Shown here one piece after another: positions 19,015 through 26,842 of a stretch of 64,000 bases of DNA. A program made the position numbers and the translations under genes. The notes below the pieces were generated by a model. That model saw nothing but the letters and a program-made list of their open reading frames with translations, was not told the DNA's origin and did no database searches. Each line of letters begins with the position of its first letter. Within the stretch, counting starts at the first letter, position 1. Source of the DNA: Calditrichota bacterium (GTDB lineage Bacteria > Zhuqueibacterota > Zhuqueibacteria > Zhuqueibacterales > Geothermadaptataceae); NCBI GenBank assembly GCA_008501765.1, contig QQUE01000007.1:732186-796185 (forward strand), given 5' to 3'.

Positions 19015-20076
19015 TCATTTACCCGTTCGTGTATTTTCCCACCAGGATAGAAATACCTGATAAAATTCGGTTGTTCGTGAATCCGAAGGTGATTCCTGGG
19101 AAGTACCAAAAGAAAAAATTCGGTTATCCTCACCCCGGTGGATGGTCCCAATGCGAAAAAAATTGCTCTGTTTTTTAAAATCTTTGTCGATGAGCAAAGT
19201 TGTCTGATTCCCTTCAATCAAACAAATCCGGATTTCAAACTGCTGCTCATGGCACGCTATATAAATTTCGAAATTCCGGTCACCAGCACGGAATCGGACA
19301 CCCGTTGTTAAATGTTCATCCGAAGCGCCCATGAACTGGCGTACGACGCCAGAAAAATCATTTGGATTTTTCTTCAACCAGGCGATTAGTTCCGGATAAA
19401 TCGGTGCAATCTTTCGAATTTGTGGCTTGATGACTATTTCTGGTGTTACCATTGGAGTCGCCGGAACATCTGGCTTAAATACTTTTTTTTTCGGTATATT
19501 TAAAGGCTTTGTCCCCGACAACTCACCTGTATTCATTATTCCCAGGCCACTTGTTTTATCAATATCCAAAATTTCATCTTCCCGGGTTGCCTGTCTTCCG
19601 GAGTTGGACTTTGGCACAATAATGCGATTACTTGATTGATTGTCGTGCGCCAGGTGTTGAAAAATCTGACCATTGTTAGAAGAACCAATTTCCAGGACTG
19701 GTGGTGCATCGATTTTCGGCAGTATCGACTGGGGTCGGCTTGGCCTGGCAAAGTGTGGTTGTTTGCGCCCGGCAAGTTGATTTTTTAAATCTGAAATATC
19801 AACTTTCTTCTCCGGAACTTGTGGAAGCAATTTATTGTCCATTACGATTTCCTTTTTGATCACCGGCTCAATGTCCATTTCTTCCGGTAAAAAGGCCAGA
19901 ATAACATCTGTTTTTACAATCGTTACATCTTCCTTAACAAGCAAATTTGTGACATTCTGTTCCGGCACTGGTGTTCCTGCCAACGCCTTATACATGAGCA
20001 GCATGATAAAAATCGTCAAACAAAAATTGACGAAATCGCTGAATCTCGAACGCGTTTTATAATTAAAGAGCGGCAT
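19015..20076 (-). CDS. Single-pass anchored periplasmic protein with ExbD/TonB-like layout
   Basis: A 353-residue protein. A short cytoplasmic N-terminus is followed by one membrane helix whose sequence SDFVNFCLTIFIMLLMY (about 13-29) mimics the ExbD/TolR helix, including an Asp near its start. A long proline-, lysine- and glutamine-rich periplasmic linker (about 50-215) follows. A folded C-terminal domain at about 220-350 shows no TonB or OmpA motif. Its start overlaps the end of the ExbD gene upstream by 14 bp, so coupling is likely. It may be a third rotor/stator-type component or a TonB-like energy transducer with a novel end domain. Confidence 0.75.
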   Translation of the reverse strand: MPLFNYKTRSRFSDFVNFCLTIFIMLLMYKALAGTPVPEQNVTNLLVKEDVTIVKTDVILAFLPEEMDIEPVIKKEIVMDNKLLPQVPEKKVDISDLKNQLAGRKQPHFARPSRPQSILPKIDAPPVLEIGSSNNGQIFQHLAHDNQSSNRIIVPKSNSGRQATREDEILDIDKTSGLGIMNTGELSGTKPLNIPKKKVFKPDVPATPMVTPEIVIKPQIRKIAPIYPELIAWLKKNPNDFSGVVRQFMGASDEHLTTGVRFRAGDRNFEIYIACHEQQFEIRICLIEGNQTTLLIDKDFKKQSNFFRIGTIHRGEDNRIFSFGTSQESPSDSRTTEFYQVFLSWWENTRTGK

Positions 20077-20467
20077 AATCGAATGCTAAATTTCTTATTA
20101 ATTCAAATTTACGACAGATGTCTATAACAGCGACCGTCGTTTGCACGGATGACTCAATATCCGGCTGGATGAAAACGAGAGTTTTGTTTTTTTGCCCGGG
20201 ATTTTTTGCCAAATATGCCTCGAAATATACTTCTAACTCCTTAAGGGATTCTGCTTTTTTCGATTTTCTGTTTTCAATGAATTCAAAACTTTCATTATTT
20301 GCGATTTTTACAACCAGGGGTGTAATTTTTTGTTTTGCAGCATCTCCTTCAACCACCGATGGCAATTTTATCAAAGCTTGCACTTTTAAATCACTTATTG
20401 AAATGAAGCCAAACAAAATGATCAACGTAATATCAATTAACCGAATTATGAATCCGCCGTTATTCAT
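20063..20467 (-). CDS. ExbD/TolR-family protein (second)
   Basis: A 134-residue protein with the ExbD layout: a short N-terminus, one membrane helix RLIDITLIILFGFISI (about 9-24) carrying the family's essential Asp near its start, and a periplasmic domain. Family members of the proton-driven Exb/Tol motors normally have this length (about 130-150). It lies 21 bp downstream of another ExbD gene and overlaps the next gene. The paired copies suggest a heteromeric ExbD dimer in the channel (inference). Confidence 0.85.
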   Translation of the reverse strand: MNNGGFIIRLIDITLIILFGFISISDLKVQALIKLPSVVEGDAAKQKITPLVVKIANNESFEFIENRKSKKAESLKELEVYFEAYLAKNPGQKNKTLVFIQPDIESSVQTTVAVIDICRKFELIRNLAFDYAAL

Positions 20468-20488
20468 TTATAACCTGTTTAAAATACA

Positions 20489-20875
20489 TTATTTATCAAC
20501 TTTTTTAACATCGATCCCCTTGGGGATGTGCAACTTGTCACAAATTGCAGCAACCTGCATCGTGTAGCGAATTGGTGTATCTCTGTGCGGGCGTACTCTT
20601 ACGCGGAAATTACTACCTAACGAGGCAGCTTTCTCGGTGAGCTGAAAGAGGTATTGTTGCAATTGCTGGGTTGTATCAAGGTAAAGCCGGCCACTTCTCA
20701 GTCTGTAACGACCATCCAGAGTTATGCCAACAATAACCACTTCTTCCTGAGCCGGTGGTTGAATTGGTGTCAACTTGCTTGTTGGAAGATGAATGTCGGT
20801 TTTATCGCTCACTTCAGAAATTGAAATAAATCCAAAAAGCAGGATAAGTACCACATCAATCAACCTAATCATCAT
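20489..20875 (-). CDS. exbD: ExbD/TolR-family protein (first)
   Basis: A 128-residue ExbD-type protein. RLIDVVLILLFGFISI is the membrane helix with the conserved Asp, followed by a periplasmic domain. ExbD forms a dimer inside the ExbB pentamer and passes proton-motive force to an energy transducer. I start it at the ATG at 20875, which overlaps the ExbB stop in ATGATGATTAG. A longer reading from 20926 would add a basic stretch encoded over ExbB codons and is less likely. The overlap implies translational coupling and a fixed ratio to ExbB. Confidence 0.88.
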   Translation of the reverse strand: MMIRLIDVVLILLFGFISISEVSDKTDIHLPTSKLTPIQPPAQEEVVIVGITLDGRYRLRSGRLYLDTTQQLQQYLFQLTEKAASLGSNFRVRVRPHRDTPIRYTMQVAAICDKLHIPKGIDVKKVDK

Positions 20876-22460
20876 ACCGCCGCCGACCACGCCGTCTCTC
20901 CTCTTCTGGTGTTGCCATTGCATCAAAAATGAGTGGCATTTTTCCTAATCCCTTTGCCACGGCTGTTACTTGATTAAAACCGGGTTTTGTGCCCAGAATA
21001 TAATTGACTTCAGCAATTCCGTCCTCATCGGTCAAGGCTTCATAACGGATCTTTTCCGCAACGATAGTTGACTTCAAACGTCCCAAAAGACCATTCGTTG
21101 GAGTGCCATTTTGACTTTCAGTTATATTGCCAAATTTGCCATCACCTTTTGTTACCACAAAAGAAACTTCATGTTTGGGGATTGGATTATTAAAGGAATC
21201 GTAAACACGCATCGAAAACGGGTGCTCCAAGGCTTCCCCGATTATGTCTGACTGGTGATTTCCACCAATTTGTTCAACCCGCGCAGGCGGACCCGCAGTG
21301 CCGTGAACGACAAAGGTTAATTTATCGTCTTCCTTTTCCAATACGAATGCCTGAATTCGTCGCTCACCGATATTTGAGTCAAGTTGAAAATGCGCTGTAG
21401 CTTCTCCTTTTTTGTTTGATACAGTCTGAAACCGGTTTTTTCTTCCGGGAAAATGGCCGCCATTTCCTTCCAGTTCAAACATGACATCAATCCCCTCAAG
21501 AGGGATGCCGTTCACATTGTTAATTTGCAGGGTTAGCGGCTTAATCAATGGCAATCCAACAACTGATTCCTGGTCGGTTGAACTGACTGCTTTACAATTC
21601 ATCCCTTCTTTGCTGACAGCATTGCTGTTTGGTTCGTATTTTAAGGCTGCGGCTGCCAGTGCCATGTGCATTTCATGTTCCTTATTTCCAATCATGCGCA
21701 TGCGCAGGTAATCAACAGTGTCCACAATCGCTTCGATTCGTTTGTTGAAATAATTTCCAATTTCTGTGCTGGCAAAATTAATAATTATGCTGACGATTAA
21801 GCCTAGGAGAGTGGTTATCAGGGCTATGCCCATGCCGTTCAAAATATGCTGGCTGTCCATATCGCCGCCGAAAAATGTAACGAACATACCCCATACGGTC
21901 CCGATTAGTCCTAAAGCCCCGGCAGTATCTCCTAAAAATGACATTCGGTTTTTAAATCGGCTAAAAGTATCCTCTTGTACTTTTCGAAAGCTGATTATTT
22001 CTTCCTGAAGCACTTCAACACGACCGGTGCTGTAATAAATCTCAAATAATTTCTCCATCAGGTACCCGATCAGGCATGCTTTTCGTCGTTTTAACAATTC
22101 TTGCAGATCTTCAAAACTGATTTCGTTTATGGATACATTGCCAAGATCACGTCCCGCTCTTGCGTCAAGCAAAAGCTCCGTTATTTTTTTTAGGCCCAAA
22201 AACAGAGCGGCTGCAAATATTAAAAATATGGCCCAGCGAATATTGCCACCGAGTTCGGTCAGTTCCCAAAATGATTCTATATCCTTAATTTCAAACAATT
22301 CATTTACGCTGGTTACGGCTTCATCCTTTACCGGCTGTGGTTCGACCACTTGCGTCTCAGGGGAAGTTGTTTGTGGCGCTTCAGATTGTTGAAAACCAAA
22401 AGCGTTCGAAATAAAAATTCCTATGCTTAGAATTATAACTTTATAAAATAGCCGATTCAT
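20865..22460 (-). CDS. exbB: ExbB/TolQ/MotA-type proton channel fused to two Ig-like domains
   Basis: A 531-residue protein. It has a signal-like N-terminus (1-22), a Pro/Gln/Glu-rich segment, TM1 at about 73-91, a long cytoplasmic loop, TM2 at 178-198 (GALGLIGTVWGMF) and TM3 at 209-230 (GIALITTLLGLIVSI). The paired Thr and Gly residues of the latter match ExbB/TolQ channels. Normal ExbB proteins end soon after TM3. This one continues with two Big_1/invasin-like Ig domains at about 305-390 and 395-517, and an Arg-rich tail (RRRGRRRYDD). GGAG lies 8 bp before the ATG. It is the first gene of the nine-gene minus-strand cluster. Confidence 0.9.
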   Translation of the reverse strand: MNRLFYKVIILSIGIFISNAFGFQQSEAPQTTSPETQVVEPQPVKDEAVTSVNELFEIKDIESFWELTELGGNIRWAIFLIFAAALFLGLKKITELLLDARAGRDLGNVSINEISFEDLQELLKRRKACLIGYLMEKLFEIYYSTGRVEVLQEEIISFRKVQEDTFSRFKNRMSFLGDTAGALGLIGTVWGMFVTFFGGDMDSQHILNGMGIALITTLLGLIVSIIINFASTEIGNYFNKRIEAIVDTVDYLRMRMIGNKEHEMHMALAAAALKYEPNSNAVSKEGMNCKAVSSTDQESVVGLPLIKPLTLQINNVNGIPLEGIDVMFELEGNGGHFPGRKNRFQTVSNKKGEATAHFQLDSNIGERRIQAFVLEKEDDKLTFVVHGTAGPPARVEQIGGNHQSDIIGEALEHPFSMRVYDSFNNPIPKHEVSFVVTKGDGKFGNITESQNGTPTNGLLGRLKSTIVAEKIRYEALTDEDGIAEVNYILGTKPGFNQVTAVAKGLGKMPLIFDAMATPEEERRRGRRRYDD

Positions 22461-23419
22461 TAATTATGCTCCACATTCCATATTTTTGATGACCGGTAAC
22501 TCCGCCTGCTAATTGACCAGCAAAATGCAAATTATTTAAACTAAATTTCCTGCGAGCCAAGGTTTTTCAGCGGAACTCCATCCTCTTCAAAAAAATTAAA
22601 GTCGCGCTGCAATATGCCCATAAATCGTTGTGATGCATCCATCCCCACCACACCATTGATTATTTTTACGATCAAAATTTACATGAATAACTTCGAAAAA
22701 AATATTTTGCACTTCAAGGTAGGGGCCTTATAACCACACCTAACTTAATTACACACAACCGGTGTGTTTTGCAGTTCAAGATTCTCGGAAAAGATTGGAA
22801 TTAGTGAATCCAAAAATAATCGGACAAGAAATCAGAAAACCATTTTGGATAATGTGAGAACAGGCTTCGTTTTTAAGCTTATTAAATCAGATTAAAAACA
22901 GATAGTTCAATCGAATGCAATATCCATTGATTTTCATAGTACATCTCACGCAATTGGTCGAATATCCCGGTCAGGTCATTATTCCAAAACTGCCGGTGGT
23001 TTGCAGATACGCAAAGAGTATACCAAGGTTTTTATCGCAAAAAATCAATATTTTTTATTGTATCTCCCAGATGCTTTTTTCCTCGTTGTCGACGAAATCT
23101 ACCGTCAGCCCAATAAAAATAACGCATAAACCAGCTCCTCATGCGATAATAATCCCAGGATTTTTACGCAATTTCACGCAAACTTTAAGCTCAAAAAAAT
23201 GAAAAAGGAAATTTTTGTCGCGAAAATATACAAAACACTTCACGGCATAAATTTAACAACTTCAATTATGAGATAAATTTTAGACCGCGAAATTATAGGA
23301 AAAAAATGGGCAAATAGTGTTAGATGGAAAAATGAAGGGTAGGTGGGTAAATACAATATTGAAAGATATATCTTAAAAATGAGACAGTTCGTCAAAAAAA
23401 AATGAAATGATTTCAAGAC
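22461..23419. other. Long gene-poor stretch upstream of the ExbB cluster
   Basis: No complete gene is recognised here. On minus, a 33-residue ORF at 22541-22642 (MDASQRFMGILQRDFNFFEE...) has protein-like composition, and a reading frame at 22882-23031 without an early start (KPWYTLCVSANHRQFWNNDL...) also looks coding-like. Stops and frame changes between them suggest relics of decayed genes or chance. The promoter of the ExbB cluster should lie in the last few hundred bases before 22460, but I see no clear -35/-10 pair. A short ACACA/TGTGT hairpin followed by TTTT lies at about 22754-22773. Confidence 0.3.
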
Positions 23420-23510
23420 AAAAAAAAGGCGTGACTGCTATCGATAACCCGGTTCAAGCCTTGAGACTGGGGGGGCACCTCAAAACTTGTATCAATCAGC
23501 AGCACACGCC
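23420..23510 (-). ncRNA. Structured RNA candidate with terminal stem and U-run
   Basis: Read on minus, 23510-23428 starts GGCGTG and ends CACGCC, forming a closing stem extended by TGCT/AGCA pairs. Inside is a second stem, CAAG..TTGAG against CTCAA..CTTG, with a C-rich 13-base loop. Next to it is a bulge holding CCGGG that could pair with the loop as a pseudoknot. Eight U residues follow immediately (23427-23420), as after a rho-independent terminator that closes a small RNA. It is not a tRNA, and the SRP RNA loop is absent. It lies alone, about 290 bp downstream of a lipoprotein gene. It could instead be only an elaborate terminator. Confidence 0.5.
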
Positions 23511-23799
23511 ATTTTTAAAATCGTTATAACAAAGATAAAAAGAACAAATTAAAATACAACACTTTTCAAATTAACATAAAAAAATTTCAGCATTAAATAC
23601 AATAACGATGTCAAAATAGGTAGTATTTTCAACTGAAATTTGTCGATCATCAGATATTGTTATTGGTTAACAAGAATCGAAATTAATGTATTCCAGTAAT
23701 CAACATAATTTTATATTTTGCCGGTGTCAATCCCTGTTCCCATGCGGATGAAAGATTTAGATGCCCAGGATTTTATTTCTATAGTCCCACTCGATTATG

Positions 23800-24663
23800 T
23801 CAATTTTCGGGAACAAACCTGATTTGTACCACTGGCATAAATTTCCCGGCAGAATAATCGGATAAATTGAGTAGAATTGGATCAAGCTGGCCATTATAAT
23901 AAGATTGATAAAGTTCTGCTATCGGTGATAAATCAAAAACCAGCGATTTGCGCTTCAATGCCTTACATGCATCGCCACTGCCATTGTGCTGTAAAAAAAT
24001 TACTGCCTGCACCGGCCACGATTCCAAAAAAGAATTTGGCGCCATGTAGAGATCAAAATAATGTCTGGCACAACCACCACTATATTCAACTGTTAAATGA
24101 AGTTTGTTTCCTATAATTTCAGATTCGACAATTTTGTATTCATCGCGGATGAGTTCCTGCGGTTGTTTGGAACTTATAATTGTCCTGGGATTATTCACTA
24201 ACGTGTCTGCTTTGCTGCGCAAAGACCGCAAGATTGCCATTATTGCAGAAATTTCCGGAATCTCGGCTCCGTATTCGAAACTCACTTTTTTTGTTTTCCC
24301 GGATTGCTCAATTGATATCCACTCGGCTCCACCGTCGGCACAATCGGGGCAGCCGATGACTGCGTCCAAAGTAGAAATATCAGTCAAGTTAAGCACTGAA
24401 TTCAATCCATCATATTCGGCATCATCCAGTTCAAATTCCAATTTTCGTTCCGGAAATTCGGTTGCGTTCCATGAGTAAGATTTATAAACAACCGACGTGC
24501 CCGCAATTTCCATCGTCGTGCTGCAATAGCCAATGCATTCACCAAAGGAGGTGCCCGTTTCAATCCGTATCTGGTTTTTGTCATCGTCATTATTTAAAAC
24601 ACAGGCTGAAGTTGACAGGAGTAAAACCAATGATGTTAACTTGAAAATATTAAATTTAAGCAT
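23800..24663 (-). CDS. Lipoprotein of unknown function
   Basis: A 287-residue protein with a lipoprotein signal (LLLSTSACVL, Cys at about 21). The C-terminal half carries a conserved-looking block with YSGGCARHYFDLYMAP, then HNGSGDACKALKRKSLVFDL. Similar GGC..H..LY...H...D.C motifs occur in uncharacterised FCB lipoproteins (recalled, not searched). Cysteines at about 102 and 105 (CPDC) and in the two later motifs could form disulfides. The previous gene on the same strand is another lipoprotein, 18 bp upstream, so both are probably one transcript. Confidence 0.75.
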   Translation of the reverse strand: MLKFNIFKLTSLVLLLSTSACVLNNDDDKNQIRIETGTSFGECIGYCSTTMEIAGTSVVYKSYSWNATEFPERKLEFELDDAEYDGLNSVLNLTDISTLDAVIGCPDCADGGAEWISIEQSGKTKKVSFEYGAEIPEISAIMAILRSLRSKADTLVNNPRTIISSKQPQELIRDEYKIVESEIIGNKLHLTVEYSGGCARHYFDLYMAPNSFLESWPVQAVIFLQHNGSGDACKALKRKSLVFDLSPIAELYQSYYNGQLDPILLNLSDYSAGKFMPVVQIRFVPEN

Positions 24664-24681
24664 CGTCTTTTATACCTTGAA

Positions 24682-25581
24682 TTAGTTGATTTTAATTGGA
24701 ATTGTCGGCGATCGCCCACCCGGCGTCGAAACCAGTTCCCCGACCACCGCTACCCAGCCTTTGACCATCGTTTTTTCATCAGTTTGAACATTCCAGGTAA
24801 TTTCCTCAAATTCGGTGAATTGATGCGCGGCAATTTTCAACCGTTTCTCAACAGGATTTACACTGAAATTGAGTGACCAGCGCCAGAGTTCATTATCCGG
24901 TTCCAGCGTGTTAAATTGATTATCATTAATTTGATAGACAACATAATCAACTGCCCTGCCCTGCGTATACACCAATTCCAACTCGCTATCTGACTGATTT
25001 TCAACTTTCATTACGAGACGCAAAAAACGGGCAGTTGTTATTTCAGTTTTGTCCGTTATGAGTTCAATTTTTAAACTCGATCGCAGGTTGGTGAAATGAA
25101 GCAGGAGCGCATCGATAATTATACGCGCCCGAACAGATGCCGTGTTATAGTCTGCGATGATAGTATGGACCAGATCATCCTGCTTGAATGTCACTTCGTA
25201 AAGGATATTTTTTCCGGCATCACTCGCAGCCAATTCATTTTGCAATGAAAAAAAATTATTCTCGCTGAAAAGCGAACGCAGGTCATTCATTTCAATTTGT
25301 GTTAAAACTTTATTCAGCGACCCATTGTCGGGATAGTTATCGTAAATCATTAAAACACGATTATTCAAAACAAACAAATCATGGTCAAAACCTTCAGGGC
25401 CTCCTTTAATTTTCAGGTGAATAATGACTTCATCGGAGTTGACTTCAGGGATGGAAGTGACAGGTTCCGGCTCCGTATGATTAAAGACACCAGGCCGTTC
25501 ACAAGACTGGATCGAAAGTACCAGGAGAGAAACGAGTATCACTGAAATCCAACTATAGTATTTATTTTTCCATGTGTCCAT
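24682..25581 (-). CDS. Lipoprotein with BsuPI-type domain
   Basis: A 299-residue lipoprotein: a hydrophobic leader ending VLSIQSC, with Cys near residue 27. The N-terminal domain (about 50-165) is of unknown type. The C-terminal domain (about 175-290) has the BsuPI layout: VENQSDSELELVYTQGRAVDY, then LWRWSLNFS, then FTEFEEITWNV. BsuPI is an intracellular proteinase inhibitor of Bacillus; in lipoproteins the fold is probably a beta-sandwich binding module, not proven to inhibit. I start it at the ATG at 25581; an upstream TTG at 25599 is less likely. It is the first gene of a two-lipoprotein unit. Confidence 0.78.
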   Translation of the reverse strand: MDTWKNKYYSWISVILVSLLVLSIQSCERPGVFNHTEPEPVTSIPEVNSDEVIIHLKIKGGPEGFDHDLFVLNNRVLMIYDNYPDNGSLNKVLTQIEMNDLRSLFSENNFFSLQNELAASDAGKNILYEVTFKQDDLVHTIIADYNTASVRARIIIDALLLHFTNLRSSLKIELITDKTEITTARFLRLVMKVENQSDSELELVYTQGRAVDYVVYQINDNQFNTLEPDNELWRWSLNFSVNPVEKRLKIAAHQFTEFEEITWNVQTDEKTMVKGWVAVVGELVSTPGGRSPTIPIKIN

Positions 25582-25787
25582 GAGATAATCCAGTTCCAAT
25601 TGGAGGGAAAAATGCTATTTCTGGTTGCATTTACAGGCAAGATAGATGCCAAAAAAGGAAGCACTATTTAACCCTGAATTCTGATAATCCAAGCTCAAAT
25701 TTATTTAGAAACCGATGTTTGAAAATACTTGAGTTCAGAAATCTGGCTCAATATTCAACTATCTGCAATTGGCCTGCTTTTTAATTC

Positions 25788-26840
25788 TCAAAACCGATAT
25801 TCCATTCCAAGAAAAATCAAGTCTTTTTCATAAAATCGGCCACGAAGCCCCGACTCATTTTTATAAAATGAAAATCTCGCTAAAACAGAAAGATCAACTC
25901 GAAAATCGTAACTTAAATCAAAAACAGCCGAGTTTGTTTCGCTGCGTTCAAGGTCGAATTCCAGCAAATTCACCGGATTGATAGCTTCTTTGTATTTTTT
26001 ATCCTGCAGAATGACGGCCATCCTTATCAGCCACTTTTCCTGAAAATGAACGGCGCCAATGCCGGAAAATCGAAATCCTGAGTAGGCATATCCAATACTA
26101 TTTGAGCTATTTTGAATGTATTCGCTCGTCAATCGAAAAATGTATTTCTTCCCAAAAGTGCCGCGCAAAAAGAAGGTGTTTTGCTCATCCTGCTGAGGTT
26201 CGGGTTTTTCTAAAAAGAATCCGTCCCCGGTTTCCAAATAAGCCGGCCGCTGAAAATTCGCTCTTGCAAATAAATATCCGGATTCCATAAGCAGCCTGTT
26301 CCCTATTCGCCGCTGCAGTGAAGCACGAAAATTTCGATTAAAATAATCAAACTGATCCGTTTCGGCGTACTCGAGTTGCGTGCCCTCAACTTCCGCAGTA
26401 GCAATTATTTTATAGGGAAAAAAATACTGAATTCGAACCGATGAATGGGAATAAATAAAATCAAACGGAGCATTGAGAAAAAACTTGGCTGTACCACCCG
26501 CTGCAGCATTTATCTGTAATTTGCGATAAACCGGCCATATTGCCTCGGCATTGATAATTTGTGTAACTTTATGTTCTTCACCATGTTGCTGATAAAATTG
26601 CAGTCCGTTCGAGTAGCTATAATTGAACCGGAGTTTGTTAAATTGCCGCCGGCCTTGCGTTTGAAAAATCGCGCTTGAAACCATGGAGTTTTCGACATTT
26701 TGAACCGACTCAAAGATGTTGTTGTCGTGGAATGCACCAACCTGAATGCGGTTATTGAAACGCCAGTTTTCCTGCGCCGGCGATGCCTTAACTATCAGCA
26801 ATCCAAACACAACAAAAATAACCAATTTCATTCCAGACAT
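25788..26840 (-). CDS. Outer-membrane beta-barrel protein
   Basis: A 350-residue protein with a signal peptide ending near VKASPAQ, followed by alternating amphipathic strands throughout and a C-terminal aromatic residue (GMEYRF), the usual mark of an outer-membrane barrel recognised by the BAM complex. No ligand motif is visible. Its start overlaps the stop of the coiled-coil gene upstream (26843), and it ends the operon that begins with the sensor kinase at 30725, so its amount is probably controlled by that two-component pair. I use the ATG at 26840; a TTG at 26846 and an ATG at 26831 are alternatives. Confidence 0.8.
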   Translation of the reverse strand: MSGMKLVIFVVFGLLIVKASPAQENWRFNNRIQVGAFHDNNIFESVQNVENSMVSSAIFQTQGRRQFNKLRFNYSYSNGLQFYQQHGEEHKVTQIINAEAIWPVYRKLQINAAAGGTAKFFLNAPFDFIYSHSSVRIQYFFPYKIIATAEVEGTQLEYAETDQFDYFNRNFRASLQRRIGNRLLMESGYLFARANFQRPAYLETGDGFFLEKPEPQQDEQNTFFLRGTFGKKYIFRLTSEYIQNSSNSIGYAYSGFRFSGIGAVHFQEKWLIRMAVILQDKKYKEAINPVNLLEFDLERSETNSAVFDLSYDFRVDLSVLARFSFYKNESGLRGRFYEKDLIFLGMEYRF

Positions 26841-26842
26841 TC

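Noticed and set aside
20876-20926. An upstream start that would lengthen the first ExbD protein
   Set aside because: It would add a basic stretch read over ExbB codons; the ATG overlapping the ExbB stop gives the usual ExbD N-terminus.
22915-23202. A 95-codon plus-strand ORF upstream of the ExbB cluster
   Set aside because: No ribosome-binding site and no domain; composition looks random, and coding-like fragments lie on the opposite strand.
23428-23510. The structured segment as a tRNA (the plus strand has a T-loop-like GGTTCAAGCC)
   Set aside because: No acceptor stem, anticodon arm or CCA-type end can be built around it.
23428-23510. The same segment as SRP RNA
   Set aside because: The conserved apical loop and asymmetric bulge of SRP RNA are missing.
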